From positions 35,135,413 through 35,199,412 of the forward strand of contig OZ018410.1 in assembly GCA_963969595.1 (NCBI GenBank): a stretch of DNA of 64,000 bases, given 5' to 3'. Positions 23,551 to 37,708 of the stretch are shown here, in pieces. Under the pieces are notes generated by a model. That model was not told the origin of the DNA and ran no database searches. It saw only the letters and a list, made by a program, of their open reading frames with translations. A program made the translations under genes and the position numbers. The stretch is from Neckera pumila. Lineage: Eukaryota > Streptophyta > Bryopsida > Hypnales > Neckeraceae. Each line of letters starts with the position of its first letter. Within the stretch, counting starts at the first letter, position 1.

Positions 23551-24281
23551 AATGGGTAGTCCAGACAAATGAAAAAATCATTTTTTCAAAAACAAAGATT
23601 TGAAATTGATTTTCAAGAGTTATATACACTTGGAAAGCTTTGAATCATTCCATTTTGATCAATGAGTCAAAAGTTACAAAGATTTTCTTGTTTTGGGGCA
23701 GTTATGGATTCTCTACTCTAAAATAATCTTTGAAGTCCTTTATTTTACTCCATTTTCAATACTTTTTGAAAATAAATAAAATCATAGAATGAAGATTGTT
23801 TATTACAACATTGCTACAATTGAGATTGGAATTTTTCAATTCAATAATTAAGTTCTTAATAAATTAGTATTTTGAATCATTTTCTACTACTAATTGTCTG
23901 TTTACAGCTTTTTTCCTATATGTTTTACAATTCCAAATGGTGTGAAATTTTCAAGCATGTGGCCAACTTGTCTAGGAAAAAGAATCCAAAAAAGCACCAC
24001 CATTTTGAAAACTTTTTCATAGAACAGTGAGCTTCTGAAGTGCAGCTGCCCTGTTTTTGGTAGGGCCAAAAAAACAATTTCAGTGAATTTGAATGCTTGT
24101 ATCTTGCAATCCATGCAGCAAAAATTTCTGAAAATTTATACCACATGTTCTCAAGTCAGTATACTACAAGATCCTACAGTTACAAGTGTCAAAAAAATTC
24201 AAAATCTTCATATTTATATAAAAAAATGGTAATTTTGGAGGATTTTCGGTGAAAAGATAGTCATGGAACTTTAGGGGTTAA
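23551..24281 (-). mobile_element. TTAA repeat, subfamily 3, left end missing
   Basis: Inverted relative to 21720-22631; homology begins with AAATGGGTAGTCCAGAC at 23551 and ends ACTTTAGGGGTTAA at 24268-24281. The Stowaway-like fragment abuts it on the left. Confidence 0.75.
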
Positions 24282-27200
24282 GGTCCCCTTTCTTGGTCAA
24301 AAGACCCTAGCAATGAAATTTTTATTTTGATATCGAAGTTCAAAAACCATTAGATATCTATTTGAAGCTAGTTTCTTTATTGATACTCTTTGGCTATTCA
24401 TTTGTATTTCAACTAAAAATATATACATTTTTGGAACTAGAATATTGATTAAATATACTACATAAGAAATCTTTTATATACTTTAAAAAAAGCCTTATTA
24501 AAAATGATAATTTAAATTTTTTGGATCAGTTAAGCGAATTAGGTGCATCATGAATTCTAATCTTTGTACAAAGAAATGGACTCTAAAAGTTCACCATACA
24601 GCTTGGATATATAAATTGAATGCACTGTCTTTTTCAACAAAATTTGAAATGCAAAGGCAATAAAATGTAACAATGGTCTATGTTGCAACCTATACTCTCT
24701 CTAGAATGGCTAATGCAATTCCACTCTTAATTTAAAAAAAATATTCAAATATTGTGAAAACCAACACTATTTGCGTGTTTGTCAAATAGTTAATATTTTA
24801 AATTCTATAAATGTCAACTTCCTTCAATTTTGCTTACAACAATCTAAAATGATGTATACCAACATGCTAAGGCATAAGATGTTTTGTAGGAGTTCTAAGA
24901 AAAAGTTAACAAAATGTATAATAATTCTAAATTATAATGCAAAATACTGAGTTTTAACATAGCTACCTTTAAAATTAATTAATCTTCTTTTAAATCACAA
25001 CTAATTTTTTCTTCAAACTTCCATAGTAATGGTTGGTAGGGGCATGGATGCATCTTTTTGCTACATAATTGTACATTGTGTTATATGTTGCATACTACAA
25101 CTTTTATGTATCTACTATTGGACTTTGCCTGTTGATGCTTATAGTATGGTTGTTGTGAATTGTAAACAAGGGTTTGGTTGCCAATTATGTAACTACCCAT
25201 ATAGTATATTAAGTTTGATCCAAGGGAAACATTTAAGTAGGGAGATAAATTTTAATTTTAATTTGATTCAACCTAAACCAATCTTTGGTCTTCAACCCAA
25301 TTCCAAATTCTATCCAATTTAATCCAACACACCATTTAATAAGACCAATTAGACATTCAATCTTCTTGCATATTAAACTTAACAATTAAACTGACTACAA
25401 CGACACAACCAATACTAGATTCACAATTTAATAACATGCCAATTAGGTACATAATTACATCAATTTTCCATTTGGATTATCATATATACAACACTGGACA
25501 ACAAACCAAGCAACACACTTTAGAACACATTCAAGCATAATACATAAAATCACAAAGATACATTCACATACTTTAATTAAGCAACTAAACCATTGAACTA
25601 TATTAATTGCAAAAAAAACATTAAAAAATTCAGCCTTCACAGGGCTGGACTCGCAGTGGGTTCAACTCAACACTGGGTAAAAATCCAAATTGGGAGAGAG
25701 AGAGCTAAATACCCCACTAGGCACCTCTTCAACTCCACCCAATTGGCTCACAACGATCAAAATCCAACATAGTTGATCTAACCACTTGGAATCCAACTCA
25801 ACTACATACCCACTAGCCCCTTTTCTACTATAGTTAGCCAAAAGCACTGATTTGGACTAGTATTCTACAATTTAACATCCTAAATCTACAAGCTGCAACT
25901 CCAACTAGGAATTAGCATTACTAAACATTGGCCTCAAAAATTAGCTTGACTACATGAATGTTTTATTTCTACCTGTGAGATAAGACGAATACAACCAAAT
26001 TCTTGTTTTTTGTTGTAAACTTTCTATAGTGGGTGTCAAAGTGTGGTCCATTGTGCCTTTTAAGAAATGGATCTTTCTAATTTTCTAGATGGTTCATGAA
26101 ATTCAAACTGCAAAAGGAAAAAAGTTAATTTTAAAACATGGCAAATTCAACCATCTTGGCCTAATTAAGCCAAATACTCTCGTCTATTGATATAAAACTT
26201 TCAAAAATCACAAGTTAGCTACTCTAAGTCATAAAATATAGTCTGCAATTTCTAAAATGGTAAAAATCATTCCATTTGTAGTTTCCTAGTGGAAGTTATT
26301 ACCGGATGAAATTTAGCCTTAAAAGAGGCCTTGGAACTTCATCCACTGATTTTTATTGACTTTTGGACCCAAATTGACTTTTAATTTGGATATGAGTCTA
26401 AGTTTAAATTTAGTTTTTAATTTCTAAGTTTGACGTGTATTGGTCAAATAATCACGCTACTTCCATCTAATCTTGAGACTAAACTTCATCTTTAGTTATC
26501 TTCCTTAATTTAGCTCTATTTCCTAAGTATAAAATAGATTTGGAATCCCCTAAATATCTTCTACATGATGCTAAGTTCCATTTGTCACTTAGTTGTCTTC
26601 AAAAGATTTTAATTGTCTATTTACCTAGTTCTTAAAGCATTGGACTTTTATTTCTATTTTGCTATTTTTTTATTTTTTTTATTTTTTCCTTGCAGGTACT
26701 AAAATGAACTATTCAAGCTGATAAGGCGATTAAATTTTGGACATTGCAATTAAAGATTATAGACAAATGAAATTTGACTGCTAATCGACATTGTAAAACT
26801 TCATCCACTATTTTCTATCAATCTACATCTCTAATATTTATCTTTCTTTTAGGCTTTTGAACTTTGACTTTAATCTAATACGAAATTTTGTGTTCAAAAT
26901 TTTCTAAATGAATTTTATTGTTTTTCATCCAATTTACTATTAGACTGACTTCATCCATGCAAACCTTCATTGTTATTGTATATTTTCTAAATTTAATATG
27001 TTTTTGGAAATTTTTGGAATCCTTTACAAGGTTTTGAGACTAAACTTGGGATTAAAATTGTTTTTAAAGGTTTGAATTGAGCTTTGCAATTTCTACTTTG
27101 TGGTTGAGATTTTGAACAAGAGAAATTGATGGCAATTGTTTATTTAAGTACTTACCTTGGAATTGTCTTTGTCCAGTACGTGCTCAAAGATAGCCTCGGT

Positions 27201-28386
27201 TCCGCCATTGTTTTCCATTTGTGTTGAAATGTCAAGGTGTTGTCTAGAACCATGGTTTTCTTGTTTACTCACCACTTAATGAAGGAGGTTACAATGAAAT
27301 GCGATTCTAATTCACTATAACACTTCTTCTTTCTACTCCTCCTTTTTTTCACTTATTTCTTTTTTTTTGCTATAGTATTTGCGAAATCAATGAATTGGCT
27401 AACACAATAATTATTTCTCTAGTTGACTAAGCAAGCTATTCTTCCTAGGTCAAATATTTCTCCAAGAGCATTCTAGTGGCTTTTCCAAGTCAATGATCCC
27501 CTTGTTGTTCCCTTGGTCTAAGAGTCAATTATTGCAAGGCATCTATTTTGGGGCAAATTACAAATAAGGGGTGGTTTGAGAGGGAGAAAAGTACCCTTAC
27601 ATACTTTTTCTAAGAGCACCTTTAACATTGTATAACAAGGCAAAGGTCCTCTCTATGCTCAAAAGATATTATGCTTTACTACAAACCCTTGGAGGGACTT
27701 ATCAATTTATTTCAAGACTGGGATTGGCTAAGGGGTCATATAAGACAATTTATTTCTTGTAGGGTCTCTTTTTCAAAGATGTAAGAAAGACCCTTCTTCA
27801 TTGGTAAACAATATTATGCCCTTCCTTCTCTTTTATCAAGTCATAATTCCAATTCTACTAGTTTTGATCTAGTTTTTTGAGATTTTTCTACTTCTCCATT
27901 AGTCCAAACATCCTACTTTTAGAGAAAGACTCCAAATCACAAACAAATTGTACCATTGGCTTCAAACCAGCCCTTTGTAGTCTAAACAACTTCCCTCCCT
28001 CTTTCATGTTACAAAATGGTTGTGAAAAGCAAGCACAAAATTCAATCAGAAATGAGGTAAAAATCCAAAATTTGGAGGTTATTTTTTTTGAAGAATTTGA
28101 CTAGCCTAGGTTAATTGAAAGGTGTGTAGGAATAAGAAAGACCCCACTTTGGTCTCATTCCAATTTTGTATGCTCCCAAAATGCTGGTCAATTACACAAA
28201 TATTTCCCAATTTTGTTGGAATTAAAGATTCTTGCTGGTTTTGGTACTTGTTGGTGTCGGAGCGCTTTGAAATTTGTCGGGGCATGTTATTAGTGTAAAA
28301 AATATAGATATCATAGTTTTTAGTAAGATTTTATTGCAATTTGGATGAACCATATTTACCATTTCTAGGGATTTTTCATTGTTGAT
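24282..28386. other. Four kilobases without a recognised feature
   Basis: AT-rich with short background ORFs (for example 25029-25322 and 27877-28104). I looked for terminal repeats, long hairpins and gene-like composition and found none I can support. Confidence 0.35.
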
Positions 28387-29310
28387 TTAACTCCTAAAGG
28401 ACCAAACAACGTTTTTTGGCAACATAGTGATTTTGGGCAGCTCACTAATGGAAATTCTATTTTTTTTCTTTAAAAAGTTCACACAACGTGTGTCCAAGGA
28501 GTAGCTTTAAGGCCCAACAATTTTCAAAACTTTTGACTACATGATTAAAAAGTTTTTGGATGATACGTCATTTTCAATGGTCGGCGATCAACTCAAAATT
28601 TTTTTGAAAAATCACTTTCAAAAAAAAAAAAATTTGAAATCGGTTTTTAAGCTTTATATATATGTGGAAAGTCTTGAATCATTCCATTATGATTTATGAG
28701 ATGAAATTTATGAGGTGTTCTAGTTTGTGGGCAATTATGATTTTCCTACTCTAAAATTAACTTTGGAGTCCTTTATTTAACTCAATTTTTAATATGTTTT
28801 GAAAAAAATAAAAGCATAGGATGTAGATTGTTTATTACAACATTACTACTGTTGGAATTGGCATTTTTCAATTCCATAATTATATTCTTAACAAATTTAG
28901 TGTTTTGAATCATTCTCTACTTCCTACAACCTATTTTTTTCCTATATGTTGTACAATTCCAAATGATTTGAAACTTTTCAAGCACGTAGCCAATTTGCTT
29001 TGAAAAATGAGCCCAAGGAGTAACCACCATTTTGGACATTTTTCATTTAAATGTGACCTTGTGAAGAGCAGTTGCCCGATTTTTTGCAGGGCCAAAAAAA
29101 GCTTTTTTGTCAATTCAAATGCTAATATCTTGCAATCTACTAGGTGGAAAATTCTGAATTTTTTCTACTTATTCTCAAATAAGCTTACTACAAGATCCTA
29201 CAATTACATGTGTCCAAAAATGTTTTTGTTGGAAAATTTGGTAGTTGTATTAGAAATGGCAGTTTTGGAGCGTTTTGGTGAAAACATAGTCTTTGACCTT
29301 TAGGGGTTAA
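28387..29310 (-). mobile_element. TTAA repeat, subfamily 1, complete (924 bp)
   Basis: TTAACTCCTAAAGGACC at 28387; GACCTTTAGGGGTTAA ends at 29310. It is collinear with the reverse complement of 34415-35348. Confidence 0.87.
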
Positions 29311-29908
29311 ACGCTTTACTGTCTAGAAGAGGATCTTCTATAAGTAAGAAGATTTCAGAAGGAGATTGAAATTCCACTATCTCCTTTGATTATCACTGAT
29401 TCGATAATCTTTCACATGGAGAAAAATCTTGACAAATTGATTTTATTGTTGGATTTCTGGCTTGATTTCAATCCTAAAACACCTTGCTTCCATTTTAGAT
29501 GCCCTCCTTTGGTACATCATGAGTTTTGAAACTTGCAAATTAACAATTATGATTTTTTTTTTCTCAAAACAACTTAGAGTTTAAAATCTATCTCTAGAGG
29601 AATGACTCTTAAATCCCCTTGGAGCTTTCTCGGACTGTTTAGCCATGACTTGTCAAGTGCTTGGTAGAATTAGGCATTTTCAAAGGTATTTACAAAACAT
29701 TCTATATTTTTACTACTTTTGGTTTCTATCCCATATCTATTCAAGATTTGAGGCCTTTTGGATATTCTACTTCATCATGGACCAAATAGTATATTGTTAT
29801 ATAACATAGCTATTTTGGTTAACTTTCTTTTCTGAATTTTTTTTTATATATATCTGAACTTAAAACTTATAAAATAAAATAAAAAATTAATTTTTTTTTT
29901 AAAAATAA

Positions 29909-29909
<1 letters not shown>
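29311..29909. other. AT-rich intergenic DNA, nothing recognised
   Basis: No supported feature. Confidence 0.4.
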
Positions 29910-29977
<68 letters not shown>

Positions 29978-29978
29978 T
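29910..29978. repeat. (TAA)n microsatellite, about 23 units
   Basis: Uninterrupted trinucleotide run. Confidence 0.95.
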
Positions 29979-32574
29979 CCCAAGTGAAGAATTGAGACCT
30001 TAAAATTGTTTGAATGAAAAAGTTTTAAACCTATATTTAGTTAGTTTTCACTATAAACTTATAGAAAGATTTTAGATTTTAAAGCATATATTGCATTTGA
30101 TATGAATTATTTCACTTTTTAATATATAATGTACAATTGTTTCAAAAGTTTCTCAAAAAAATGGAATTTTTTTGCAAATATATAATCACATCTTTGCAAT
30201 GAAGTCATGGCAATTGTGAAAATATAAGTTCACCAATAGGCAATGTTGAACTCTATATTTGTTGAATATACAAACTCCAAAGTTCTAGATCAGAAAAGTA
30301 GATATTTTTAAGTCGGTGGATGTAGTTTAAGATTAAAACATTAAAATAAAGAACTATGTGAAAATTGAGGTTTGAATGTTTGACCTGAAAACCATGCCTT
30401 TATGGCAAACTTGTCCTTGGGAGGTAAAGTCCAATTTTTGGTCTCTTTTGGTACCAAAGAAGTCATAGAAAGGTACATAATGTAGTTGATGTGCAATGCA
30501 AGGTTAAAAGAGATGCAACAAAATTCATTATGTATTTGATTCTAGCTTTCAATCATTCTTTTAACAGAACATTGACGTTATAAACTTGCAATATATGAAA
30601 TGGGCACATTTCAGAAGGAAAACAATGGGAATGAAGAAAGAGATCTATACAAGACTTTAGGACAAATTTCTAAAACTCTCATTTTAAGTCAAATTTATAC
30701 ATCCAAAATTGGTGCCATTAGAAGGGAATTCTTTAGATCTAGAATCCTCAATTTATTGATTAAAAGGATAAGTTCTTACTCCTTACTATCAATGACCACA
30801 AAACAAGCCACGATATACGCACTTCAGATCTTGATAAACTTAACAATAAGATATGAACATAAAGATGTCAGTTTGTAGTAATCGGCAACCACAAAATTGA
30901 TAACTACAGAAGTTTTTGCACAAGTCTTTCACAAGGTGAATGTTGCTTTGTCTCCATAAAAGAACTAACATAACTAACCACTTGATGATTGTCAAGCACG
31001 TGACAAATGCTACATACTGGTAGTCTTCTACATTGGCTCTTCAACAAAGTGTAGAAGAAAATCTTCATCAAGTACGGCGATTTTGGACAACCAAATTGAT
31101 CTATAAATCAATTAGTTCATATTTCAAAATATATGTAGATGAAATATGCAAGTTTAGATAAGCAAAATTCTACAATAAAATTTTGCATTTGGAGTTCAAT
31201 GCAATCCAATTTGTCTCTAAAATAATAATATACGCTCATTCTTAGATATATAGTTCAAACACATCATTCTTGGAGTAAAATATTTTTAAAACTTCATACA
31301 AAAAAGAAAATTCATGTATGTATATATATATAATCATCTTTCATACAAAAAATGGATAATTTCATCTAAAGAGATTTTAAAATTATTTGTCATTGAGGAA
31401 GTTATTTATAGACTTTAATGTAAGGTGAATACATGAAACATTTGTTCTATTTTGAAATAATTTATTGCTAATCAAATTCAAATACAAATATAGCTTTGGG
31501 AGTATTAAACCAATGTATTTGAAATTAATATTGAAATTATACTAAATTATGCATTTTCGAGTGCATATTGTTCAAAATCTCATACTACTCAAAATTCAAT
31601 TTTTATAATTTGTACAAATTTACAACTTTCATGGTTTTTAGTATTTAGTGTTTCTTAGTGTCCAAAACAATAAATCTAAATTAACTCAAAAATTTCAAGA
31701 GCATGTTTCCACTAGAGTTGTATCTAGATACCAAGTGTCTTTTAGAAATAGTAAAGTTATTGTCCTCTATATGGATACAAAATAAGGCTCCCTTGCAAGT
31801 ACAAACCCAATCATAAATTCAAAAAACATCTCTTTGGTACAATCCAATTTCCATCAAGTTGTAAAGAGTATCCTATATATTTATTTTTTGAATGTTTCAC
31901 TCTTTACTAACAATTCAACATCAAAGTATCTATTTAAAAAAAATTCAAAAACTTTTATGAAAATTAATTTTGGGTAAAACTTTTAAAATATTTTCTCTAC
32001 AATTAGATTCCTTGTAGAAATATTACAATACTTGTAGTATTCAACTATTTTTTCTAAAATAAATTAAATTTTGGACTTTTTCAAAAACTCATAGTACTCC
32101 AAGTATTAAATCTAAAAGCAACATAATCAATAGGTATTTCTTGCTTTCACCTAGTAGAAAATAGAAAATTTTCATTCAATAGTTTGATTTTAGAATGTGA
32201 ACAAAGATGAAATTCTAGTGCAATATAACCAAAGCATGATTTATTTAACAATGAATTTTACAAATTGAGCAAAAATATCTTGAAACCTTTATTTGATTAT
32301 CAAAGAAATTCATTGCTATTGATAGAGTTCTTCTTAATCCTTAATCCTTGAAAGACCAGTGTCCCCTCAAGTTTTGCAATAGAGGCCTCCAATGGGCAGT
32401 TGTTGCATGTGCTACTCCATTTAAAGGAGGGGGGAGGGATGGCAATAACTTTTGATTCGTAAACCTAATTGTAACAAAAATTATAATAAATGAAAGTGTA
32501 GACAAGTGCACATCTTATCTAGAAGTCTTAATAAAATGCCTTTGTAGGTATTTATCCAAACTTCCAAATGGTGT
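29979..32574. other. AT-rich intergenic DNA, nothing recognised
   Basis: Only background ORFs (for example 30600-30878). No repeat end found. Confidence 0.35.
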
Positions 32575-33513
32575 TTAACCCCTAAAGAACCAAGGCCTTT
32601 TTTCTGCCAAAAAACACCCAAAATTGTCATTTCTATAGCAAAGAGTAAGAAAATTTGAAAATGTTTTATTTGCATATCCAACCATAGGATCTTATACCTT
32701 ACTAGTATGAAGAAGTGTGGAAAATAATTTCAGAATTTTTGACCACATAGATTGTAAGATATCTGCGTTTAAAGTGAGAAAAAACAATTTTTTAACACAT
32801 TGCGAGACTAGATTATTTGACTTTGAACCTTCTTAACTTTCATTTTTTGCACTACAGAGTTTTGAGGCTTAAATGTTTATGGTAGAGAATTGAGTTGAGA
32901 GTCTAGGAAAACAAAACATTCAAAAAAACTTAATTTTCATACTTCAAAATTTTTTTAAGTTGAAGTAGGTACAAAATAGAAGGAAAATCTACATTACTAA
33001 TATCTCTAAAATGGAATTCAAATGCACTAATTCCAATAGTGAGGTTGTTCTAGCAAGCAAACTAAATCACATGGAATTTTAATTTTTGAAAAATTGTAAA
33101 AGTTGCATTTAGAAATGAATCCTACAAGTTATTTTTTTAAGAAGACGCTCTAATTGCTCAAAAAAACAAGATTGTCTATAACTTTCTCAAAACAAATCCA
33201 AATGGAATGAATCAAAGCTTTCTAGATAGACAAAAATATAATCTATGAAACATAAAAATTTTAAAAACAAATTTTGAATTTTTAAACCTTTTTTTGGGTG
33301 CCCCCTCCCCCCTCCTTCCAAGTTCCGAGCTGTTTGAAGCATAAATTTTGTTTATAGGCACCAATTGAAAAAGAAATTATATTCTTACAAAGCTAATCAA
33401 CTTTTCTATCTTCGAAAAAGTTTCAAAAAATCAGGACAAAATTTCAACCCGTAGGTACCTGCCCAAAATTCCCATTTGTCCTCCAAAGGGACAATGGTCC
33501 TTCTAGGAGTTAA
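32575..33513 (+). mobile_element. TTAA repeat, subfamily 2, complete (939 bp)
   Basis: TTAACCCCTAAAGAACC at 32575; GGTCCTTCTAGGAGTTAA ends at 33513. The first 200 bp resemble subfamily 1. The rest is its own sequence, found also at 1-274, 17205-17456 and 20393-20735. Confidence 0.82.
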
Positions 33514-34414
33514 TGGCCAAATTCTCCTTTAGGGATTAACAATTGAGTTGGATTGATAACTAGAATAGTTATCAAACTCTAATAAGACCTGTCTCAATTC
33601 GAATCTGTAATAAATAAAATTAAACTATGAAAATCAAAGATCTAAAATTATGAAAAGATAATATCACTTTTAAATGATAAGGTCAAATATTCAAGATATT
33701 AGTCTAGAGTGTTTGAATTAAAAAGACATTTTTTTGGAAATATACTATTTTTCCTCAAATGACTAGTGTTTTGGATCCTAAAGTTTGCTCTATAGGACTT
33801 TCCTTGTAGTGCCGTGTTCTCACAATTTATAAAAAAGTATGGTCGTTGTTTCTCTATTTACATCAAGCCTTCATACAAGCCACAAAGATGTATGGTAAAA
33901 GGATGGTTTTTAAGTATTAGCTTTGAACTTGAATCTAAGTCCAAAGTACAACAACATCAGTAGGCTAAAACTATAAATGAGACCTATTCTAACGAATATT
34001 TTTCCACACTCAAAACGATTGTAAATGTACATGTTCAATATCAAAAGAATTATGTAGAGATGAAGACCAAAAAGTCCATTCCTCACTTGGACCTTTCCAA
34101 AGGAGTCAATTTTCCACCAAATTGAGAACTAATTATATATTTTAAAAGCTAAGGACTTAGAAAGAAATGTCTTAAAATTTGAAGTGAGAATAATTGCCCT
34201 ACCATCCTTTAATATTTGCCAAATACAATTTTGCACTCATAATTCATAAGAAATTTGTCATGCTCATCAACATCAATAATATTATTTTGCTTCTAAGTCG
34301 CTCTTTAGAATTTGAAAGTGCTTCAAATAAAGCGAGCACCTTGCAGATTGATAATGGATTGGCTTTAAATTGGTTGAACATTGTTGATGGATTTATAACA
34401 ATTTTTGAAACCGT
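33514..34414. other. AT-rich intergenic DNA, nothing recognised
   Basis: No supported feature. Confidence 0.4.
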
Positions 34415-35348
34415 TTAACCCCTAAAGGTCGGAGACTATGTTTTCACCAAAAGCACTCTAAAAGTGCCATTTCTAGTACAAATATCAAATTTTAAAAAAT
34501 ACAACAATTTTGGACACATGTAACAGTAGGATCTTCTACTAAGCTTGTTTGAGAATATGTAAAAAAAAATTCAGAATTTTCCACCTTGTAGATTGCAAGA
34601 TATTAGCATTTGAATTGACAAAAACCCTTTTTTTGGCCCTGCGGAAACCTAGGCAATTGCACTTCACAAGGTCACATTTAAATGAAAAAATGTCCAAAAT
34701 GGTGGTTACTCCTTGGATTCACTCTTCAAAGCAAGTTGAATACATGCTTGAAAATAATCAGATCATTTGGAACTGTACAACATATAGGAAAAAAATAGGT
34801 TGTAGAAAGAAATAGAAAATGGTTCAAATCACTAAATTGTTAAGAATTTAATTATGGAATAAAAAATTGTCAATCCCAACAATTGTATGCTGCAATAAAT
34901 AATATACATTCTATGCTTTTACTTTTTTCAAAAAATATTAAAAATTGAATTAAATAAAAGACTTCTAAGTTTATTTAAGAGTAGGGAATCCGTAACTGCC
35001 CGCAAACTAGAACACCTCATAATTTTTATCTCATAAATCAAAATGGAATAATTCAAAGCTTTACGTGTATATAAAAATCTAAAGAAACACTTTCAAATTT
35101 TTTATTCTTTTAAAAAGTGACTTTTCAAAAAAACATTGAGCTGCCCGCCGACCATTAAAAATGACATATCATCCAATAACTTTTTAACCATGTAGTCAAA
35201 AGTTTTGAAAATTGTTGGGCCTTAAAGTTACTCCTCGGGCACACGTTGTATGAAACTTTCAAAGAAAAAAAATAAAATTTCCATTTGTAGTGAGCTGCCC
35301 AAAATCGCTATGTTGCCAAAAAAGGCCGTTTGGTCCTTTAGGGGTTAA
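34415..35348 (+). mobile_element. TTAA repeat, subfamily 1, complete reference copy (934 bp)
   Basis: Left end TTAACCCCTAAAGGTCGG, right end GGTCCTTTAGGGGTTAA. The flanks outside TTAA (GAAACCGT and CTGTGTTT) show no further duplication, so TTAA is the apparent target duplication. It encodes no transposase. Confidence 0.88.
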
Positions 35349-37708
35349 CTGTGTTTTCATTTATTATTTCTAAATTTATTTTCTATTACTTCTCTTTGTT
35401 TGACATGCCTCAAAATTTAACACCTTTTGTCTCTCTTTTCTATAGATGCTAAAAAACATATCACATGTCCAATTTGGACAATTTTTCCAAAAGTTATTGG
35501 CCTCCAAAGTTTGCAGCCAGTCAACGCAAATTCGTCCGATTCGTCCGTGAACAATAAAATTCTGTCCGATATGACAACCGTGCCATAGCTTTTAGAATGT
35601 ATAGTTAGTTGTAAAATTTGGTGAAGTACTAACTATGTGAAGAAGCATCTTAATAAGGAATGGATCTTTTTGTCCCCGACTCTAGTATAGTTAAAAAAAA
35701 TGCTTTTGATTCAAGCTAAAGAAGATACTACAATAAAACAACGTATTACATGGAAGGCAAAATATTATACTTTTTAAAAATTTTGTAGGCTTAAGTCTAT
35801 ACATGATTCAATTTTAGTACTATTTTTAGGCCAATAAGTGAATTGGAATATAAATTCTGAATATGAAGAACTACGTGAGTTATAAATAATTTTGTCAAAA
35901 TAGCAAAATCTCTATCTTATAACATGTGTGCAAAATGCACTTCCTCTATATTAGTACTTATGGAGTGCCCTACATAGGGTGTTTGATGAAATTTAATACT
36001 GAAAATTGTGCATACATATAATGATATAGATAACAAGAAGAGGAACATTTGGAAACTGGTTTCAAACAAAAACCACTTTGAAACACAAACTAGATTCAAA
36101 CTAGATTCAAGCAGAAACTACTTTCAAGCACAGACTAATACCATATAGAAAACCATACACAAAATAATACTTGTATGAATTGAGTGTGAAAATTCAACAT
36201 CATACTACAAAAATCACAACAACCTCTATAATATCACAATTCAATTTTGAATAATATTATAGAAATTTCAATTGCTTTTGTAATAACCATAGGATCCTTT
36301 CTACTATATATTATGTATTCTTTTTGTGAAATATTTGAAAATCAAATGGATACTTCTAAAAAAATTTCAAAGAAACTTTTCAGACAACAAAACTATAGAT
36401 AAATTCCATGTCTTTTTAAAACATGATATTAAAGAATAAGGAAGCACCAACCACTAGCATTGCTCTACATATTCAAATGTGAAGATTCTACTTACATTGT
36501 TCACTTGAATAATTTATTCTTACTGCAATGTTTTCATCTTTGCAAAGGTTATTTTGTAAGAATTATGATATACAGATTTTCTTTAATTACTTTATATTGC
36601 ACTATAAAAAAAATTTCAAAGAATGTTGAATGAGGATTTCAATATTTTCATTTAAAGATTATACATACTTTGTTTATCTACATTCTATCACATGAAAAAT
36701 TGATGAAAGTAATATATTTAATGCGTAGCAAAGCAAGCGCCAATCGCTAGTGAAATTTAAAAATGCAACGCGGGTGTTAACAAACACAACACATAACTTT
36801 CAACTCCAATGTTCACAATGTAACCCTATTGGAGATATTTGCAGTCATATCTAGCCAAAATTCCAAACTTTACCAGCTATCCTATACCCCAAACCTTTTG
36901 TTGTCCCAAACCCCAAACCTTAAGGGCTTGTTCTTGAAAACCCTAAAACCTTAGGCTTGCTCACACAAACATTGCATTCACAAACGCCCAATCCCTGTAC
37001 TCACAGTCATACCGTAAGCACTGTAAATCCAAACCACATTTTATACTATCCAAAATTGTATAGCACACCTTCAAGCATTCAGAAAACAAAGTAGAAATCC
37101 TTCATTGTGCGATGCGCAAATTCCACCTTTGCAACCTTAACTTTTCAAAAATGTGGTATCTTTGAAGTGAACTGAACATTATCTAAAATCAAATCATCTC
37201 CCTCCTCATCCACTGTCACTGCAATTCATCATCCTCTAGAGAACATAGGATCCTGCCTTAGATCCTTTTCACAAACTTATACCTAGTAGTTCTAAAAAAA
37301 TTATATTTTTTGGGGGGCATGGCTATTGTAGAAGAAAAGAAGATAAACTTTAATATTATCCCCTACCTTTCATTATTTATAACTTCAAATATCCCACTAT
37401 GGTGATGCTAATTTACTTCCAGGCATTGTCTAAATTTTAGAATCAAGGTAATTATAATAATCCTTCATTTGATTGCACACTGATAATAAATAAAAAAATG
37501 GGAGTGCACTCCCTAAGAATACAACTTAGGTCACAATTTGAAATTTCAAATAATGAATTATTTTTGTACATAATTTAGGAGAAAAAAATTTTAGAGCTAC
37601 ATTTTTGGAAAGAAATTATCTGTTGTATTATAGGCAATGTGTTGAATCTACAACCCGTATTTTGTCAATATAACAAAGAATATCTTGGCAATATGCAGGT
37701 TGTAGATT
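35349..37708. other. AT-rich intergenic DNA, nothing recognised
   Basis: A mildly GC-richer patch at 36840-37040 has CCCCAAACC and AAACCCTAAAACC words but no telomeric array. Confidence 0.35.

Noticed and set aside
31000..31120. Possible retrotransposon coding trace near the AAGTACGGCG block
   Set aside because: Translated in all frames by eye; stops are frequent and no integrase or reverse transcriptase motif holds.
36870..36960. Telomere-like CCCTAAA words
   Set aside because: Only scattered AAACCCTAAAACC-type words, not an array.
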